From assembly GCA_946480015.1 (NCBI GenBank), contig CAMLIL010000032.1:1-55321 (forward strand): a stretch of 55,321 nucleotides of DNA. The letters are read 5' to 3'. The translations under genes and the position numbers were made by a program. This stretch comes from an uncultured Oxalobacteraceae bacterium. Lineage in GTDB: Bacteria; Pseudomonadota; Gammaproteobacteria; Burkholderiales; Burkholderiaceae. Shown here piece by piece: positions 51,473 through 55,321 of the stretch (its first letter is position 1; every line of letters starts with the position of its first letter). A model generated the notes under the pieces. That model ran no database searches, was not told the origin of the DNA, and saw only the letters and a list, made by a program, of their open reading frames with translations.

Positions 51473-52735
51473 ATGTATTCATCCGCGTTTTCGATTTTGT
51501 TCGTCTGCTTCTTTCTCTTGACCATCTCGCTGCGGCTATGGTTATCGATGCGCCAGCTGCGCCATGTGCTGCGCAACCGCCACGGGGTGCCGCCGGAATT
51601 CGCCACCAAAATCCCGCTCGACGCGCACCAGAAAGCGGCCGACTACACCGTCGCCAAGACCCGCCTCGGCATGCTCGAGCTGCTCTTCAACGGCGTCGTC
51701 CTGATCGGCTTTACCCTGCTGGGCGGCCTGCAATGGCTGGCGGGCGCCGTGCTGCCGCTGACCGGCCCCGGCATGGCCTTCCAGATCGGCCTGCTGGCGG
51801 CGTTCGCCGTCGTGACCGGCCTGCTCGACCTGCCGTTCGACTACTACCGCCAGTTCGTGCTGGAGCAGCGCTTCGGCTTCAACAAGATGACCGTCAGGCT
51901 GTGGCTGGCCGACATGGTGAAAGGCGCCGGCATCGGCGCGGCCGTCGGCCTGCCGCTGGTATGGGTCGTGCTCAAGCTGATGGCCGCCAGCGGCGATCTG
52001 TGGTGGCTGTACGCCTGGCTGGTCTGGACCGGCTTCCAGCTGCTGATGATGGTGCTGTACCCGACCGTCATCGCCCCGCTGTTCAACAAATTCTCGCCGC
52101 TCGCCGACGACAGCCTGAAAGCGCGCATCGAAGGCTTGATGAAGCGCGTCGGCTTCGCCGCCAAAGGCCTGTTCGTGATGGACGGCTCCAGGCGCAGCGC
52201 GCACGGCAACGCCTACTTTTCCGGCTTCGGCGCCAACAAGCGCATCGTGTTCTTCGACACCCTGATCACCCGCCTGGCGCCGCAGGAAATCGAAGCGGTG
52301 CTGGCGCATGAACTGGGCCACTTCAAGCTCCGGCACATCATCAAGCGCATCGCCGTCATGTTCCTGGTGTCGCTGGGCTTTCTGGCCCTGCTCGGCTACC
52401 TGAAGAACCAGGTGTGGTTCTACACCGGCCTGGGCGTCGATCCCCTGATCGGCGCCGGCAACGACGCGCTCGCGCTGATCCTGTTCATGCTGGTGCTGCC
52501 GGTATTTACCTTCGTGCTGTCGCCGCTGGCGTCGATCAGCTCGCGCAAGCACGAATTCGAAGCCGACGCCTTCGCCGCCACCCACACCGACGCGCGCGAC
52601 CTGGTCTCGGCGCTGGTCAAGATGTACGAGGACAACGCCTCCACCCTCACGCCCGATCCGCTCCATTCGGCCTTCTACGATTCGCATCCACCGGCCTCGG
52701 TACGGATCGCCCGGCTGAATCTGGCGGCCCAATGA
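51473..52735 (+). CDS. M48 family membrane metallopeptidase (Ste24 / CAAX protease-like)
   Basis: This 420-residue protein has the Ste24 layout: several helices (about 5-25, 65-90, 100-120, 145-170, 175-195), then the zinc site [14 protein letters not shown] (H279-H283), two further helices and the third ligand Glu in [29 protein letters not shown] lies just before the zinc helix. In bacteria such enzymes act in membrane protein quality control; real CAAX processing is unlikely. Its stop overlaps the rsgA start (ATGA), so the two are translationally coupled. Confidence 0.93.
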   Translation: MYSSAFSILFVCFFLLTISLRLWLSMRQLRHVLRNRHGVPPEFATKIPLDAHQKAADYTVAKTRLGMLELLFNGVVLIGFTLLGGLQWLAGAVLPLTGPGMAFQIGLLAAFAVVTGLLDLPFDYYRQFVLEQRFGFNKMTVRLWLADMVKGAGIGAAVGLPLVWVVLKLMAASGDLWWLYAWLVWTGFQLLMMVLYPTVIAPLFNKFSPLADDSLKARIEGLMKRVGFAAKGLFVMDGSRRSAHGNAYFSGFGANKRIVFFDTLITRLAPQEIEAVLAHELGHFKLRHIIKRIAVMFLVSLGFLALLGYLKNQVWFYTGLGVDPLIGAGNDALALILFMLVLPVFTFVLSPLASISSRKHEFEADAFAATHTDARDLVSALVKMYEDNASTLTPDPLHSAFYDSHPPASVRIARLNLAAQ

Positions 52736-53619
52736 GTCTGCACGGAACCGTCATCGCGGCGCACGGGCGCCATTACCTCGTGGACGTGGCCGGACGCAAA
52801 CTGCAATGCGTCACGCGCGGCAAGAAAACCAATGTGGCCGTGGGCGACGTGGTCGACCTGAAGATGACGTCGGACGACCAGGCCGTCATCGAAGCCATCG
52901 GCGAGCGCAAGACGCTGCTGTACCGCTCCGACCAGTACAAGTCCAAGCTGCTGGCGGCCAACCTGACGCGCCTGTTCATCGTCGTGGCCACCGAGCCGGG
53001 CTTTGCCGACGACCTGATCTCGCGTTCGCTGGTGGCGGCCGAAGCGGCCGGCATCGAAGCCCATCTGATCCTCAACAAGGTCGACGTGGCCGCCCTGCTG
53101 CCCAAGGCGCGCGAACGCCTGCAAGCCTACACCTCGATCGGCTACCCGCTGCACGAAGTCTCGGCCAGGCGCGACCCCGGGCATGCCGTGGCCACCCTGA
53201 TGCCGCTGCTCGAGGGCCAGTCGTCGATCTTCATCGGCCAGTCCGGCATGGGCAAGTCCTCGCTGATCAACCTGCTGGTGCCGGACGCCGACATCGCCGT
53301 GCGCGAGATTTCCGCCGCCCTCGACACCGGCAAGCACACCACCACCTTCACCCGGCTGTACGCCTTGAACGAGCGGTCCTCGATCATCGATTCGCCCGGC
53401 TTCCAGGAGTTCGGCCTGTACCACCTCAGTGAAGGCATGCTCGAACGCGCCTTCGTGGAGTTCGCGCCGTTCCTGGGCGGCTGCAAATTCTACAATTGCC
53501 GCCACCTGATCGAACCGCAATGCGCCATTTTGCAGGCCGTCGGGGAAGGCAGGATCGCCCGCTTCCGCCACCAGCTGTACGGCCAGCTGCTGCACGAATC
53601 GGCACAGACGCTGTATTGA
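52732..53619 (+). CDS. rsgA: Ribosome small subunit-dependent GTPase RsgA
   Basis: This 295-residue assembly factor for the 30S subunit has an OB domain (about 1-70), a circularly permuted GTPase domain with the motif order G4-G1-G3 (LNKVD at about 104, [14 protein letters not shown] at about 169, [10 protein letters not shown] at about 221), and a C-terminal zinc finger ([18 protein letters not shown]: Cys, Cys, His, Cys). The start ATG overlaps the protease stop. It is typical in length and motif content. Confidence 0.96.
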   Translation: MSLHGTVIAAHGRHYLVDVAGRKLQCVTRGKKTNVAVGDVVDLKMTSDDQAVIEAIGERKTLLYRSDQYKSKLLAANLTRLFIVVATEPGFADDLISRSLVAAEAAGIEAHLILNKVDVAALLPKARERLQAYTSIGYPLHEVSARRDPGHAVATLMPLLEGQSSIFIGQSGMGKSSLINLLVPDADIAVREISAALDTGKHTTTFTRLYALNERSSIIDSPGFQEFGLYHLSEGMLERAFVEFAPFLGGCKFYNCRHLIEPQCAILQAVGEGRIARFRHQLYGQLLHESAQTLY

Positions 53620-53657
53620 CGCCGCCGGGGAACTTGCTGCATCAGCATGGCTTTACT

Positions 53658-53686
53658 TCGGGCAAATCCACAAAAACAATTATAAT
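53658..53686 (+). promoter_or_regulatory. Candidate promoter for argF
   Basis: A perfect -10 TATAAT (53681-53686) lies 62 bp before the argF start in an AT-rich patch. The matching -35 (TCGGGC region) is poor, so it may need an activator or lie under arginine control; no ARG box could be confirmed by eye. Confidence 0.45.
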
Positions 53687-53748
53687 GTCAGGCTCCCCTG
53701 CGTCAGCGCCGGACCGCTCGTAGCAAAAAGCATTTAAAAGTTGCAATT

Positions 53749-54675
53749 ATGTCTACCAAAAAACCGATCAAGCACTTCCTCCAGTTTTCCGACTTCTCCC
53801 TGGCCGAATTCGAGTACGTTATCGAGCGCGCCAAGATCATCAAGCGCAAGTTCAAGAACTACGAGGTCTACCACCCGCTGGTCGACCGCACCCTGGTGAT
53901 GGTGTTCGAAAAAAATTCGACCCGCACCCGGCTTTCTTTTGAGGCCGGCATGCACCAGCTGGGCGGCGCCGCCATCTACCTGAACACGCGCGACTCGCAG
54001 CTGGGGCGCGGCGAACCGGTGGAAGACGCCGGCCAGGTGATGAGCCGCATGTGCGACATCATCATGGTGCGCACCTTCGGGCAAGACATCATCGAGCGTT
54101 TCGCCGCCAATTCGCGCGTGCCGGTGATCAACGGCCTGACCAATGAACACCACCCCTGCCAGGTGCTGGCCGACATCTTCACCTATGTCGAGCACCGCGG
54201 CTCGATCAGCGGCAAGACCGTGACCTGGGTCGGCGACGCCAACAACATGCTGTACTCGTGGCTGCAGGCGGCCGAAGTGTTCGGCTTCCACCTGAACGTC
54301 TCCACGCCCAAGGGCTACGACATCGACCACACGCTGGTGTCGACCAAGCGCTACACCTTCTTCGAGAACCCGTCCGACGCCTGCGCCGGCGCGCACCTGG
54401 TCAACACCGACGTGTGGACCAGCATGGGCTATGAGAAGGAAAACGCCCAGCGCCTGGCCGACTTCGAAGGCTTCATCGTCGACGCGCCCAAGATGGCGCG
54501 CGCCGCGCCGGACGCGCTGTTCATGCACTGCCTGCCGGCCCACCGCGGCGAAGAAGTCGCCGCCGAGGTCATCGACGGCCCGCAATCGGTGGTCTGGGAC
54601 GAAGCGGAAAACCGTTTGCACGTCCAGAAAGCCCTGATCGAATACCTGCTGCTGGGCGAAATTGCCGGCAGCTGA
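53749..54675 (+). CDS. argF: Ornithine carbamoyltransferase ArgF
   Basis: This 308-residue enzyme transfers carbamoyl phosphate to ornithine to give citrulline in arginine synthesis. The carbamoyl-phosphate site EKNSTRTRLSFEAGM (about residues 50-64), the NGLTNEHHPCQVLADI segment and the ornithine-binding HCLPAHRGEEVA near residue 261 are all present. It is 48 bp before argG, and the two probably form an operon that runs from ornithine to argininosuccinate. Confidence 0.96.
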   Translation: MSTKKPIKHFLQFSDFSLAEFEYVIERAKIIKRKFKNYEVYHPLVDRTLVMVFEKNSTRTRLSFEAGMHQLGGAAIYLNTRDSQLGRGEPVEDAGQVMSRMCDIIMVRTFGQDIIERFAANSRVPVINGLTNEHHPCQVLADIFTYVEHRGSISGKTVTWVGDANNMLYSWLQAAEVFGFHLNVSTPKGYDIDHTLVSTKRYTFFENPSDACAGAHLVNTDVWTSMGYEKENAQRLADFEGFIVDAPKMARAAPDALFMHCLPAHRGEEVAAEVIDGPQSVVWDEAENRLHVQKALIEYLLLGEIAGS

Positions 54676-54723
54676 ACTACACAAGCGCACCCGAACACCA
54701 CGTCAACACAGATTGGAACTCCC

Positions 54724-55321
<598 letters not shown>

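Overview
The window looks like a chromosomal segment of a high-GC betaproteobacterium, most likely a member of the Oxalobacteraceae (Massilia, Duganella or Janthinobacterium type). The reasons are the intact ybgC-tolQRAB-pal-cpoB cluster followed by tRNA-Lys, the orn / M48 protease / rsgA / argF / argG block, the strong GC bias in third codon positions, and Burkholderiales-like versions of most proteins. The genus is an inference; nothing in the window fixes it.

Layout. Positions 1-6.6 kb are core: a YdfG-type dehydrogenase, then the complete Tol-Pal envelope machine, then tRNA-Lys with a clear promoter and terminator. Positions 6.6-10.6 kb form a small accessory block of lower and uneven GC. 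It carries a BPSL0067-like amidase read in frame into a STY0301-like immunity protein, a proline-rich effector-like protein, a second cassette whose amidase is gutted but whose immunity gene is whole, and a scar of a third cassette. Positions 10.7-15.3 kb hold one very large single-chain molybdo-flavoprotein of the xanthine dehydrogenase / aldehyde oxidase family. A GNAT / DUF6916 / tail-collar trio follows (15.4-17.1 kb), then a 2046-residue repetitive RTX adhesin (17.5-23.6 kb).

Positions 24-30.3 kb contain a HEPN-like protein placed between an intact glyoxalase gene and the 3' remnant of a related one, a chromate transporter, a cystine-type symporter, a histidine phosphatase, NAD(P)H-hydrate dehydratase and a Thr/Gly/Ser low-complexity lipoprotein. 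Positions 30.3-36.5 kb hold an RND efflux pair, a PAP2-like protein and a DUF475 membrane protein. Positions 36.6-49.7 kb mix a GH43 glycosidase, a 751-residue coiled-coil protein, SrkA kinase, a SEC-C protein, an HPP-CBS membrane protein, a TonB-dependent receptor, a membrane patatin and a diguanylate cyclase. Positions 50-55.3 kb return to core functions: aldo/keto reductase, Orn, Ste24-like protease, RsgA, ArgF and the start of ArgG.

The genes that clearly work together are Tol-Pal (envelope constriction and outer-membrane integrity), the RND permease with its adaptor, and ArgF-ArgG (arginine synthesis). The most interesting part is 6.5-10.5 kb. There a tRNA-Lys with an unusual 3' half sits beside three effector/immunity cassettes in three states of decay: fused, effector deleted but immunity kept, and almost fully deleted. 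Several other loci also show short 3'-end vestiges of paralogous genes (glyoxalase, srkA), which suggests repeated small rearrangements next to intact genes.
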